A stretch of 7,940 bases of DNA from an uncultured Eubacteriales bacterium. GTDB lineage: Bacteria; Bacillota; Clostridia; Oscillospirales; QAKW01. Shown here one piece after another: positions 1 through 6,069 of this stretch (its first letter is position 1; each line of letters opens with the position of its first letter). The translations under genes were made by a program, and so were the position numbers. Below the pieces are notes generated by a model that saw nothing but the letters and a program-made list of their open reading frames with translations, ran no database searches and was not told the DNA's origin. The DNA is taken from contig CAKRPM010000053.1 in assembly GCA_934378025.1 (NCBI GenBank), forward strand, positions 1 through 7,940, read 5' to 3'.

Positions 1-190
1 ATTCCGGGAAGCATCCATGATGTGAAGCTAATTATTCAATTCAAATAACAGTGTCCAGAAAACTGGGTACATATCAAGCTTATCCATCGTTCTTTGGTGG
101 TTTTTGTTATTGACTTCCTTTTTCGATACGGTGACAAAAACTCCTGTCTAAGACCGACAGATATATTATTTCGTCACGTTCCCCCGTTTT
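1..190. other. Intergenic region with possible IS-end relic
   Basis: No convincing gene is visible here. On the minus strand a frame is open from about 145 down to a TAG at 28-30, with an internal ATG at 85-87 that would give only 19 residues and no convincing start context. The plus-strand string at 52-71 begins TGTCCAG and ends GGGTACA. It resembles terminal inverted repeats of the IS3/IS150 type, which typically begin TGTCCA or TGTAC, and also contains a short CCAG-AAAA-CTGG hairpin (55-66). No second end or transposase is in the window, so a mobile-element remnant is only a suggestion. Confidence 0.3.
131..177 (-). terminator. Nested inverted repeat downstream of the lipoprotein gene
   Basis: Outer arms GTGAC (131-135) and GTCAC (173-177) enclose inner arms CTGTC (144-148) and GACAG (156-160). 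In minus-strand RNA the outer stem extends to about nine pairs including one G-U wobble, while in plus-strand RNA that wobble becomes a C-A mismatch, so the minus strand is the likelier context. It lies 14 bases beyond the lipoprotein stop codon. There is no classic terminal U-run after the outer stem; the short inner hairpin is followed by GAG and five U. It may be a weak terminator or a 3'-end stabilising structure. Confidence 0.35.
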
Positions 191-556
191 TTACTGATCA
201 AGTTCGGCAAGACCGGCTTCCAGCTGTGTTTTCGAATCTTTTACCCAGTTGTCAACCGTTCCGAACCAAGTGATCATTTCATCATACTTGGCGTCCTCAA
301 GATCCTCATCACTTTCCAAAATATCTTTGTATTTTGAAAGCAATGCAGACATCTCCTGGAAAGTTGAGATCAGCTCATCATCAATTTTGTCAGCGTTGTT
401 GTTGATCAAAGTGGCAATTTCATTAAACGATTGGCTGGTTTTATTAAAAACGTCAATCGCCTCTTGCTTCTTTTCATTCTCGCCACAGCCTGCCAATGCA
501 AGCAGCATGACAAAAATCATAACCACCGATACAACTACTTTTACTTTTTGTTTCAT
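191..556 (-). CDS. Small secreted lipoprotein of unknown function
   Basis: The 121-residue product starts with a positively charged N-terminus (MKQKVK), a hydrophobic stretch at about residues 7-20 and a lipobox L-A-G-C with the lipidated cysteine at residue 24. This predicts export by Sec, lipidation by Lgt and cleavage by signal peptidase II, leaving about 98 residues anchored outside the membrane. The mature part is acidic, rich in D, E, N and Q, and appears wholly helical with heptad-like spacing of hydrophobics. I recognise no domain. The start is supported by AAGGAGGG at 568-575, 11 bases before the ATG. It is divergent from the two-component operon, with 162 bases between the start codons, so it could be a sensor partner or regulated target; that is inference. 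A role as substrate-binding protein is unlikely because it is too short. Confidence 0.85.
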   Translation of the reverse strand: MKQKVKVVVSVVMIFVMLLALAGCGENEKKQEAIDVFNKTSQSFNEIATLINNNADKIDDELISTFQEMSALLSKYKDILESDEDLEDAKYDEMITWFGTVDNWVKDSKTQLEAGLAELDQ

Positions 557-670
557 TTGGGTAATCGCCCTCCTTAAAAATTATCTTTATTATTTTATCA
601 TAATGCCTTTTATTCGTCGTATTTTTGCGTGAAACGTTCATTTTTCGGAGCGAAATGCAACTGCCCATGG

Positions 671-699
671 TTGAAAAATAAACAATCATATAGTAGAAT
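671..699 (+). promoter_or_regulatory. Sigma-A-type promoter for the two-component operon
   Basis: A -35 box TTGAAA (671-676) and a -10 box TAGAAT (694-699) are separated by exactly 17 bases. Transcription should start near 706, which falls at the ribosome binding site (GAGGAG, 706-711), giving a leader of only about 13 bases before the ATG at 719. No other comparable promoter is seen between here and the lipoprotein gene on the plus strand. Confidence 0.7.
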
Positions 700-718
700 A
701 TGTTTGAGGAGTGATTTT

Positions 719-1432
719 ATGTTACGTATTGCTGTTTGCGATGATAGTCCCGTTTTTTTGGAAAAAGCCGTAAATTTGATTCGGCACTGGGTCGATCAAA
801 GCGGTATTTCCGCCGAGATATATTCCTTTGACAACGGTGACGATTTGATCGACAAAAATGCGACGATGCGGATGGATATCGTGTTTTTGGATATTATCAT
901 GCCGATGCTCAACGGCATGGATACCGCGCGGGAATTGCGGCAAAAGGACACGGCTGTACGTATTATTTTTCTCACCTCCTCACCCGAATTTGCGCTGGAA
1001 AGCTATGAAGTAAAGGCGCAAGGATATTTGCTAAAACCCGTCGGATATGAAAAAATTAAAGAAATTTTGGATGAATGTGCCCTTTTTTTTGATGCCGAAC
1101 CCAAAAATTTCGTTTTAAAAACGACTTTCGGATATCAAAAGTTGTATTTCAGCGATATAGAATATGCCGAAGCGCAGAACAAAAAGGTAATTTTTTATTT
1201 AAAAAATGAAAAGTCCGTTTTATCCACCGAGCCGCTTCATTTTTTTGAAAATCTTTTGACCGATCAAAACGGCTTTTTTAAATGCCACCGCAGCTATCTT
1301 GTGTATATGCCGAACGTTGATCATTTCAGCAACACGGAGATTATTACAAAATCCGGGCGAAAAATCCCGATTGCGCGCGGCTATGCAAAAGCCTTTAAAG
1401 AAGCATATTTTCAACTGATGTTTAAAGAATAA
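719..1432 (+). CDS. LytTR-family response regulator (AgrA/VirR type)
   Basis: This 237-residue cytoplasmic regulator has an N-terminal receiver domain (about 1-122) and a C-terminal LytTR DNA-binding domain (about 130-232). The receiver shows the acidic pocket D8-D9, phospho-acceptor D58 in the context FLD-II-MP, switch threonine T86 and invariant lysine K106 before P107. The LytTR part contains the expected CHRSYLV stretch followed by GRKIPIARGY. LytTR regulators bind direct repeats about 21-22 bp apart, usually just upstream of weak promoters. The ATG at 719 is preferred over an upstream in-frame GTG at 629 because GAGGAG lies seven bases before it and the receiver fold begins directly (MLRIAVCDD). 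The kinase gene follows after 17 bases, so the two form an operon. The phosphodonor is presumably that kinase. No agrB, agrD or other pheromone gene is visible nearby. Confidence 0.92.
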   Translation: MLRIAVCDDSPVFLEKAVNLIRHWVDQSGISAEIYSFDNGDDLIDKNATMRMDIVFLDIIMPMLNGMDTARELRQKDTAVRIIFLTSSPEFALESYEVKAQGYLLKPVGYEKIKEILDECALFFDAEPKNFVLKTTFGYQKLYFSDIEYAEAQNKKVIFYLKNEKSVLSTEPLHFFENLLTDQNGFFKCHRSYLVYMPNVDHFSNTEIITKSGRKIPIARGYAKAFKEAYFQLMFKE

Positions 1433-1449
1433 GAAAAGAGATTACCACC

Positions 1450-2718
1450 ATGCTTTTAAATTGTTTAAGCTTTTTGCACAATGCAACAACCCTTTTGTTC
1501 GGTGTATATATTTCAGCGGCATTTCTCGGCGTAAAAATGAAACGAAAAAGCGTCTTAACGCTGCTCGTTTTTTCCCTGTCGGTAGGGATTGTTTATGTTC
1601 TGTCTTATATATTTTTCGGAGAGCATATCACCAAGGAAATATATCCGCTGATCGTTCATCTGCCGCTGACGCTTTTTCTGGCAGTGTACTACAAATTTAA
1701 TGCGGCGCTTTCGGCACTGTCGGTTTTAATCGCCTATCTATGCTGCCAAATCAGTAACTGGATGGGACTGGCCGCCAAAGATTTCACCGGATCTGAAATT
1801 GTTTATTACAGCACCCGCATTGTTACAACGGTTGCCGTTTTCATTGTACTGATCAAATTTGTCAGTACCGCCACGTCGCAATTACTGCAAAAAAACACCC
1901 AATCCATTCTAATTCTCGGGTTTTTGCCGTTTGTTTATTATTTGTATGATTATATTGCCGGCGTTTATACCGGGCTGCTTTATTCGGGGCTGGCCGTTGT
2001 AACCGAATTTATGGGCTTTGTTCTTTGTATTTCTTATATTATATTTCTCTTTATTTATTTCAAGCAGTATGAAGCCGGTAAAGAGGTTGAACAGCGCAAC
2101 CAATTACTGAAAATGCAGTATACCCAATCTAAAAAAGAAATCGAAGCCATCAAACGATCCAAACGCGATGTTTCAATTTTGCGGCATGATATGCGGCATT
2201 TTTTGCTGAATATTGCGGCGTTTATCGAAAATGATGAAAAAGACAAAGCCCTTGGCTATATTAACGAAATCATAGACGCCACCGACAGGACCGCGATGCA
2301 GCAATACTGTCAAAACGAAATCGTCAATATGATTCTCTCCTTGCACGAAAATCAAATCCGCACTCATAAAATCGACTTTCGTTATACCATACGTATTCCC
2401 GAAAAGCTGCCCTTTTCCGATGTGGACATTTCCGCCATTTTATCCAATTCCTTAGAAAATGCCATTCAAGCGGTTTCGGTTTTACCCGAAGCGGATCGAC
2501 TGATCATTTTAAATATGTACATGAACGATACAAAACTTTTAATTTCTGTCAAAAATAATTTTTCGGGAGTCGTAACTTTTCGGGACGGTTTGCCGCTTTC
2601 CAAAGAAGTCGGGCATGGATTCGGAACGCAGAGCATCCGCTATATTACAGAAAAATTAAAAGGAAATTGTCAATTTTCCATCATTGACAATCAATTTACC
2701 CTTCAAGTGATTCTATAA
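1450..2718 (+). CDS. Polytopic sensor histidine kinase, AgrC/HPK10-like with GHKL ATPase
   Basis: The 422-residue protein has an N-terminal membrane domain (about residues 5-205) with six to seven hydrophobic segments and no large extracellular loop. A linker rich in K, E and Q (about 206-240) is probably coiled coil. The dimerisation/phosphotransfer region carries RHDMRH, with phospho-acceptor H246. The C-terminal GHKL ATPase domain shows an N-box with N333 and N337 (SLENAIQA) and a G-box GHGFG (388-392). This layout is that of peptide-sensing kinases such as AgrC, VirS and BlpH, which signal to LytTR regulators, in agreement with the regulator encoded 17 bases upstream. The ribosome binding site is weak (AAGAGA), so translation may be coupled to the regulator gene. 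The ligand cannot be deduced: no processing protease or precursor peptide is encoded in the window. Confidence 0.9.
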   Translation: MLLNCLSFLHNATTLLFGVYISAAFLGVKMKRKSVLTLLVFSLSVGIVYVLSYIFFGEHITKEIYPLIVHLPLTLFLAVYYKFNAALSALSVLIAYLCCQISNWMGLAAKDFTGSEIVYYSTRIVTTVAVFIVLIKFVSTATSQLLQKNTQSILILGFLPFVYYLYDYIAGVYTGLLYSGLAVVTEFMGFVLCISYIIFLFIYFKQYEAGKEVEQRNQLLKMQYTQSKKEIEAIKRSKRDVSILRHDMRHFLLNIAAFIENDEKDKALGYINEIIDATDRTAMQQYCQNEIVNMILSLHENQIRTHKIDFRYTIRIPEKLPFSDVDISAILSNSLENAIQAVSVLPEADRLIILNMYMNDTKLLISVKNNFSGVVTFRDGLPLSKEVGHGFGTQSIRYITEKLKGNCQFSIIDNQFTLQVIL

Positions 2719-2751
2719 TATCGTAAAAACGAATGATATTTCTGAATATTT

Positions 2752-2782
2752 TTCGAAAATTCATAAAAAATAATTCGAAAAT
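2752..2782 (+). repeat. Direct repeat of TTCGAAAAT, candidate operator
   Basis: Two identical copies of TTCGAAAAT (2752-2760 and 2774-2782) are offset by 22 bp, about two helical turns, so both face the same side of DNA. Each contains the palindrome TTCGAA. They lie 21 bases upstream of the -35 box of the next promoter, a position typical of an activator or a looping repressor. The region is very AT-rich, so chance is possible. Confidence 0.35.
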
Positions 2783-2802
2783 ATAGGATTTTTTTCCTTT
2801 TA

Positions 2803-2831
2803 TTGCAAAAAACATTTGGCCATGTTATACT
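2803..2831 (+). promoter_or_regulatory. Sigma-A-type promoter for the dehydrogenase gene
   Basis: A -35 box TTGCAA (2803-2808) and a -10 box TATACT (2826-2831) are 17 bases apart. The expected start near 2838 overlaps the ribosome binding site, leaving a leader of about 12 bases. A- and T-rich sequence at 2757-2800 could act as an UP element. No clear terminator follows the upstream kinase gene, so some read-through into this gene is possible. Confidence 0.7.
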
Positions 2832-2849
2832 ACAAAAGAGGTGAAAGTT

Positions 2850-3974
2850 ATGGTTAAAACAGTAAATTACAGCTATGCAAAACTGTTAAAGTTTTGCACG
2901 GACGCGTTTCAAAAGCTCGGTTTTTCGGTAAAAGACAGCGAGATTATCAGTGATGTACTGCTTCTTTCCGATCTGTACGGCATTGAATCGCATGGCATGC
3001 AGCGTATTGTTCGATATCATAAAGGTATCGAAAAAGGATTGATTCACGTTGATGCGAAACCGGAAATCGTCTTTGAAACACCGGTGTCGCTTGTGATTGA
3101 CGGACATGACGGCATGGGGCAGCTTAACGCTCATTTTGCTATGAGTCAAGCCATTCAAAAGGCCAAAAAAAGCGGCGTTTGCCTGGTGACGCTTCGCAAT
3201 TCCAACCATTTCGGCATTGCCGGATACTATGCCAAAATGGCGGCAGATCAAGGATATATCGGTTTTGCCATGACCAATTCCGAAGCGATCATGGTACCGA
3301 CCTTCGGGCGACTGGCAATGCTCGGTTCAAATCCGATCGCCATGGCTATGCCTGCCGATCCCTACCCCTTCTTTTTCGACGCTTCCACCACGGTGGTCAC
3401 ACGCGGCAAGCTGGAGGTCTACAACAAAAATGAAAAGGCACTGCCCGACGGATGGGCACTGGATTCTGACGGCAACGCAAGCAACGATGCCGCAAAAGTG
3501 TTGAAAAACATTGTTTCCAAAGCTGGCGGCGGTATAATGCCGCTGGGCGGCAATACCGAGCAAAACGGCTCGCATAAAGGATATGGCTGGGGCATGGTGT
3601 GCGAAATTTTCTGCTCCATTCTCTCACTCGGAATTACCTCAAACCATACCCATATCGACGGAAAAGGCGGCACCTGCCATGGCTTTGCTGTCATCGATCC
3701 CGCCATTTTCGGTTCGCCGGATGAAATCAAAAAACATTTTTCCGTCTTTTTGCAAGAACTTCGCGACGCACCGAAGGCCGATGGACAGCCCAGAATATAC
3801 ACACACGGCGAAAAAGAAGCGCTGGCCTATCAAAAGCATTTAAAAGACGGTATTGACGTCAATATCAACACACTGCGAGAAATGGTACAATTTTGCTCCT
3901 TCGCCGGGCTGGATCCAAAAGAATATTTGGGCGATATTCAGTTTGACGAGGAAAAAGAAAGTTCTTATGATTAA
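2850..3974 (+). CDS. Malate/L-lactate dehydrogenase-family NAD(P)-dependent oxidoreductase
   Basis: This 374-residue soluble enzyme belongs to the Ldh2/MDH2 family (COG2055), which includes malate, sulfolactate, ureidoglycolate and delta1-piperideine-2-carboxylate oxidoreductases and has a fold unrelated to classical lactate dehydrogenase. Family signatures visible are ESHGMQR with candidate catalytic H48 and R52, RNSNHFG with H120, the block GSNPIAMAMP, TRGKLEV, PDGWALD (around 199-205) and HKGYG (242-246). It reduces a 2-keto acid (or imine) with NAD(P)H, or the reverse; the exact substrate cannot be told from sequence. The ATG at 2850 is chosen because GAGGTG (2838-2843) is well spaced before it; an in-frame GTG at 2841 lies inside that site. 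It has its own promoter and terminator, so it is probably monocistronic. The length is slightly above the usual 330-360, with no obvious defect. Confidence 0.9.
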   Translation: MVKTVNYSYAKLLKFCTDAFQKLGFSVKDSEIISDVLLLSDLYGIESHGMQRIVRYHKGIEKGLIHVDAKPEIVFETPVSLVIDGHDGMGQLNAHFAMSQAIQKAKKSGVCLVTLRNSNHFGIAGYYAKMAADQGYIGFAMTNSEAIMVPTFGRLAMLGSNPIAMAMPADPYPFFFDASTTVVTRGKLEVYNKNEKALPDGWALDSDGNASNDAAKVLKNIVSKAGGGIMPLGGNTEQNGSHKGYGWGMVCEIFCSILSLGITSNHTHIDGKGGTCHGFAVIDPAIFGSPDEIKKHFSVFLQELRDAPKADGQPRIYTHGEKEALAYQKHLKDGIDVNINTLREMVQFCSFAGLDPKEYLGDIQFDEEKESSYD

Positions 3975-4010
3975 AAAAACGACGCACATCTTTCGATGTG
4001 CGTCGTTTTT
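3975..4010. terminator. Bidirectional intrinsic terminator
   Basis: A perfect 16-bp inverted repeat (AAAAACGACGCACATC, 3975-3990; its complement, 3995-4010) closes a four-base TTTC loop. It ends in a T-run on both strands. It begins immediately after the dehydrogenase stop codon and lies two bases beyond the ktrA stop codon, so it serves both convergent genes. Confidence 0.95.
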
Positions 4011-4012
4011 AG

Positions 4013-4660
4013 TTAAATCTTAAAGCATCGTTGAATGTCATGGCTTTTTCCGAGTACCAAAACTGTTTGATTTTCCAAGAAAACACTTTCCGGCGTTATT
4101 TGCATGTTCATTTTTCCGTCCGATTTTATTGCCAAAATATTGATATTATATTTTTTTCGAATATCCAGTCGCCCGACGCTTTTATTGATCCAATGTCCGG
4201 GCACCTTGATTTCAAAAATCGCAAAATCATCATCCAACTCAATATAATCCAAAATATGATCCGAGCTGTAACGAATTGCTGTCCAATCCGCCAACTGTTT
4301 CTCGGGATAAACCACCTCGTCCGCCCCGTTGCGCAGCAAAAACTTTGCATGGACATCCCGACTGGCGCGGGAAACGACAAATTTTGCACCGCATTCCTTC
4401 AACAGCGAAGTGGTTTCCAACGAATTTTGAAAATTGTCACCGATTGCCACAATGCAGACATCAAAATTGTCCACGCCGATCGAACGCAAAAAGTTTTCAT
4501 TGGTTGCATCGCCGATTTGACCGCTCGTTACAAAAGGAAGTACCTCACTGAGCCGATCTTCCCGATGATCGACTGCCAACACTTCATGTCCCAATTCATT
4601 AAGCTTTTCGGCAACATGTTTGCCGAAACGACCGATTCCGATCAATAAAATTGATTTCAT
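4013..4660 (-). CDS. ktrA: KtrA: cytoplasmic RCK gating subunit of Ktr potassium transporter
   Basis: The 215-residue protein has an RCK_N Rossmann domain (about 1-120) with the dinucleotide motif GIGRFG (8-13) and acidic residue D31 ending the second strand. An RCK_C domain follows (about 135-215). KtrA forms an octameric ring that binds ATP/ADP (or NADH) and gates the membrane channel KtrB; in Firmicutes the RCK_C domain commonly binds cyclic di-AMP, which closes the system. The size matches the family (about 220). The ATG is preceded by AGGGTAGGGA, and the ktrB stop lies nine bases upstream, so the two genes are co-transcribed and probably translationally coupled. The gene ends at the shared bidirectional terminator. 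The identification is firm because domain architecture and partner agree. Confidence 0.93.
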   Translation of the reverse strand: MKSILLIGIGRFGKHVAEKLNELGHEVLAVDHREDRLSEVLPFVTSGQIGDATNENFLRSIGVDNFDVCIVAIGDNFQNSLETTSLLKECGAKFVVSRASRDVHAKFLLRNGADEVVYPEKQLADWTAIRYSSDHILDYIELDDDFAIFEIKVPGHWINKSVGRLDIRKKYNINILAIKSDGKMNMQITPESVFLENQTVLVLGKSHDIQRCFKI

Positions 4661-4669
4661 AAAACGTCC

Positions 4670-6010
4670 CTACCCTATCATGATTTTTTCTTGCGGATAC
4701 TTTGCGTATTCCGCACTTTTTCTTGTAGTGGCAAATACCAGCGTCAACCCGCCGATTCGACCCGTAAACATTAAAATGATCAAAATGATTTTTGATGCCA
4801 TTGAGAGCGTCGGCGTAATGCCAAGCGTCAATCCAACCGTCCCCACGGCGGATGCCGTTTCAAAAAGCGCTGTGATCATCGGCAAATCGTCCAGCATACT
4901 GAGCAAAATTCCGCCGACGACGCACAAGAAAAGATACATCATCAGCACCGCCACCGCACGATAAATCGCCTCGGTAGAAATCCTTCGCGAAAACAAAGAC
5001 GCCTCTTCCTTTCGGTGCAAAACCGCCTTGGCGGTTGCAAATAATACGGCCAATGTCGTCATCTTCATGCCGCCGGCTGTTGACCCGGGGGATCCGCCCA
5101 CCAGCATCAGGGCAATCATAATCAGCTTTCCCGCATCACTCATAGCCGATAAATCCACCGAATTAAATCCGGCCGTTCTGGGTGTAACCGCCTGAAAAAC
5201 CGAAGCAATCAGTCTTTTTTTAATTGGGAAATCCCCAAATTCAAAAAAGAAATAATATAGCGATGGCAGCAAAATCAGCGCGACACTTACCGAAAGCACA
5301 ACCTTTGTCTGCAGTTTGTATTTTCTGAAACGAAAACCTTCGTTTTTGATATCCGACCAAGTTAAAAATCCGATTCCTCCGACAAGTATCAAAAGCATTA
5401 TGATGAGGTTGATCGGCAATGAAACGGTATATTCCGTCAATGAGGAAAATGGCGTGTGAACCCCCAGTAAATCAAATCCGGCATTGCAAAAAGCAGAAAC
5501 GGAATGGAACAGAGAAAGCCAGAGGGATCGAATCGGTCCGAACTGTTTAAAAAAGCATGGATACAACAGCAGCGCCCCCAAAGCCTCCGCCGAAAACGTC
5601 ACCTTAACAATAAAGCCGAGCAGCTGAATAATGCCGCCGATTTGCGGCGCCGACAACGATTCCTGCACAACATTGCGCTGCGCTAAACCGATCTTTTTTC
5701 CGGACAAACGCACCAGTGCGATCGCAACGGTAATTACGCCCATACCGCCGATTTGAATAAGCAGTAAAATGATTGCCTGTCCGAACATTGACCAATAGGT
5801 TGCCGTATTTTGTGTAATCAAGCCGGTCACACAAGCAGCCGATGTAGCCGTAAAAATCGCGTCCGAGAAAGGTGCGCCTCGCCCGTCGGCAGTTGAACAA
5901 GGCAGCATCAAAAGAAACGCCCCCAGAAGAATTATGGCAAGGAAGCCCAGCATAATCAATCTTGCCGGTGACGATCTGTTAATTTTCAAAGCAAAAGAAA
6001 ACAAAAGCAA
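4670..6010 (-). CDS. ktrB: KtrB: potassium-translocating membrane subunit (TrkH/KtrB family)
   Basis: The 446-residue integral membrane protein has the four-fold membrane-pore-membrane architecture of SKT channels. The four selectivity-filter glycines are visible: G63 (SAACVTGL), G178 (FCNAGFDL), G281 (TPRTAGFN) and G393 (VGTVGLTLG). The intramembrane gating loop in the third repeat reads GGSPGSTAGGMK (305-316). With KtrA it forms a K+ uptake system, often Na+-dependent, used in osmotic and pH adaptation. No in-frame ATG exists before residue 20, which is inside the first membrane segment, so initiation must use TTG, at 6010-6008 or 6004-6002. The AAAGGA site at 6016-6021 fits the second TTG slightly better. 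The start lies in a hairpin stem (6003-6034), suggesting translational or read-through control. A dedicated promoter is at 6035-6063. Confidence 0.93.
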   Translation of the reverse strand: MLLFSFALKINRSSPARLIMLGFLAIILLGAFLLMLPCSTADGRGAPFSDAIFTATSAACVTGLITQNTATYWSMFGQAIILLLIQIGGMGVITVAIALVRLSGKKIGLAQRNVVQESLSAPQIGGIIQLLGFIVKVTFSAEALGALLLYPCFFKQFGPIRSLWLSLFHSVSAFCNAGFDLLGVHTPFSSLTEYTVSLPINLIIMLLILVGGIGFLTWSDIKNEGFRFRKYKLQTKVVLSVSVALILLPSLYYFFFEFGDFPIKKRLIASVFQAVTPRTAGFNSVDLSAMSDAGKLIMIALMLVGGSPGSTAGGMKMTTLAVLFATAKAVLHRKEEASLFSRRISTEAIYRAVAVLMMYLFLCVVGGILLSMLDDLPMITALFETASAVGTVGLTLGITPTLSMASKIILIILMFTGRIGGLTLVFATTRKSAEYAKYPQEKIMIG

Positions 6011-6034
6011 CCCATCCTTTCATAGGTTGCTTTT
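6003..6034 (-). promoter_or_regulatory. Hairpin spanning ktrB ribosome binding site and start codon
   Basis: A perfect 10-bp inverted repeat (AAAAGCAACC, 6003-6012; complement, 6025-6034) has a 12-base loop. In minus-strand RNA the loop holds the AAAGGA ribosome binding site and the 3' arm holds the TTG start codon. The 3' arm runs into U-rich sequence (TTTTGTTTTCTTTT), so in read-through RNA from the amidase gene it could also act as an intrinsic terminator. RNA starting at the ktrB promoter (near 6028) would retain only about four of the ten pairs. Confidence 0.6.
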
Positions 6035-6063
6035 ATTATATAACAATAAAGTAATTCTTACAA
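6035..6063 (-). promoter_or_regulatory. Sigma-A-type promoter for ktrBA
   Basis: On the minus strand a -35 box TTGTAA (6063-6058) and a perfect -10 box TATAAT (6040-6035) are 17 bases apart. Transcription should begin near 6028, about 18 bases before the TTG start. The promoter sits within the 59-base gap after the amidase stop codon, giving ktrBA expression independent of the upstream genes. Confidence 0.75.
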
Positions 6064-6069
6064 TGTTTT

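Noticed and set aside
629..718. 30-residue N-terminal extension of the response regulator from a GTG at 629
   Set aside because: The extension has no ribosome binding site, overlaps the operon promoter and precedes the normal receiver start; ATG at 719 has a good site.
2733..2786. A 17-codon plus-strand frame just after the kinase gene, encoding a cationic hydrophobic peptide (MIFLNIFRKFIKNNSKI), considered as a pheromone
   Set aside because: There is no ribosome binding site or own promoter and no double-glycine or AgrD-like leader. The composition is what AT-rich DNA gives by chance, and it overlaps the candidate operator repeats.
4031..4648. Long plus-strand open frame opposite ktrA
   Set aside because: It is the antisense shadow of a firmly identified gene and shows no domain, promoter or ribosome binding site.
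5982..6023. 14-codon leader frame from the ATG at 6023 overlapping the ktrB start out of frame
   Set aside because: It has no ribosome binding site of its own and would begin about five bases from the predicted RNA start; it is mentioned only with the hairpin finding.
6011..6069. A cyclic di-AMP (ydaO) or other riboswitch upstream of ktrB
   Set aside because: The gap is only 59 bases and is filled by a promoter and a simple hairpin, far too short for such a riboswitch.
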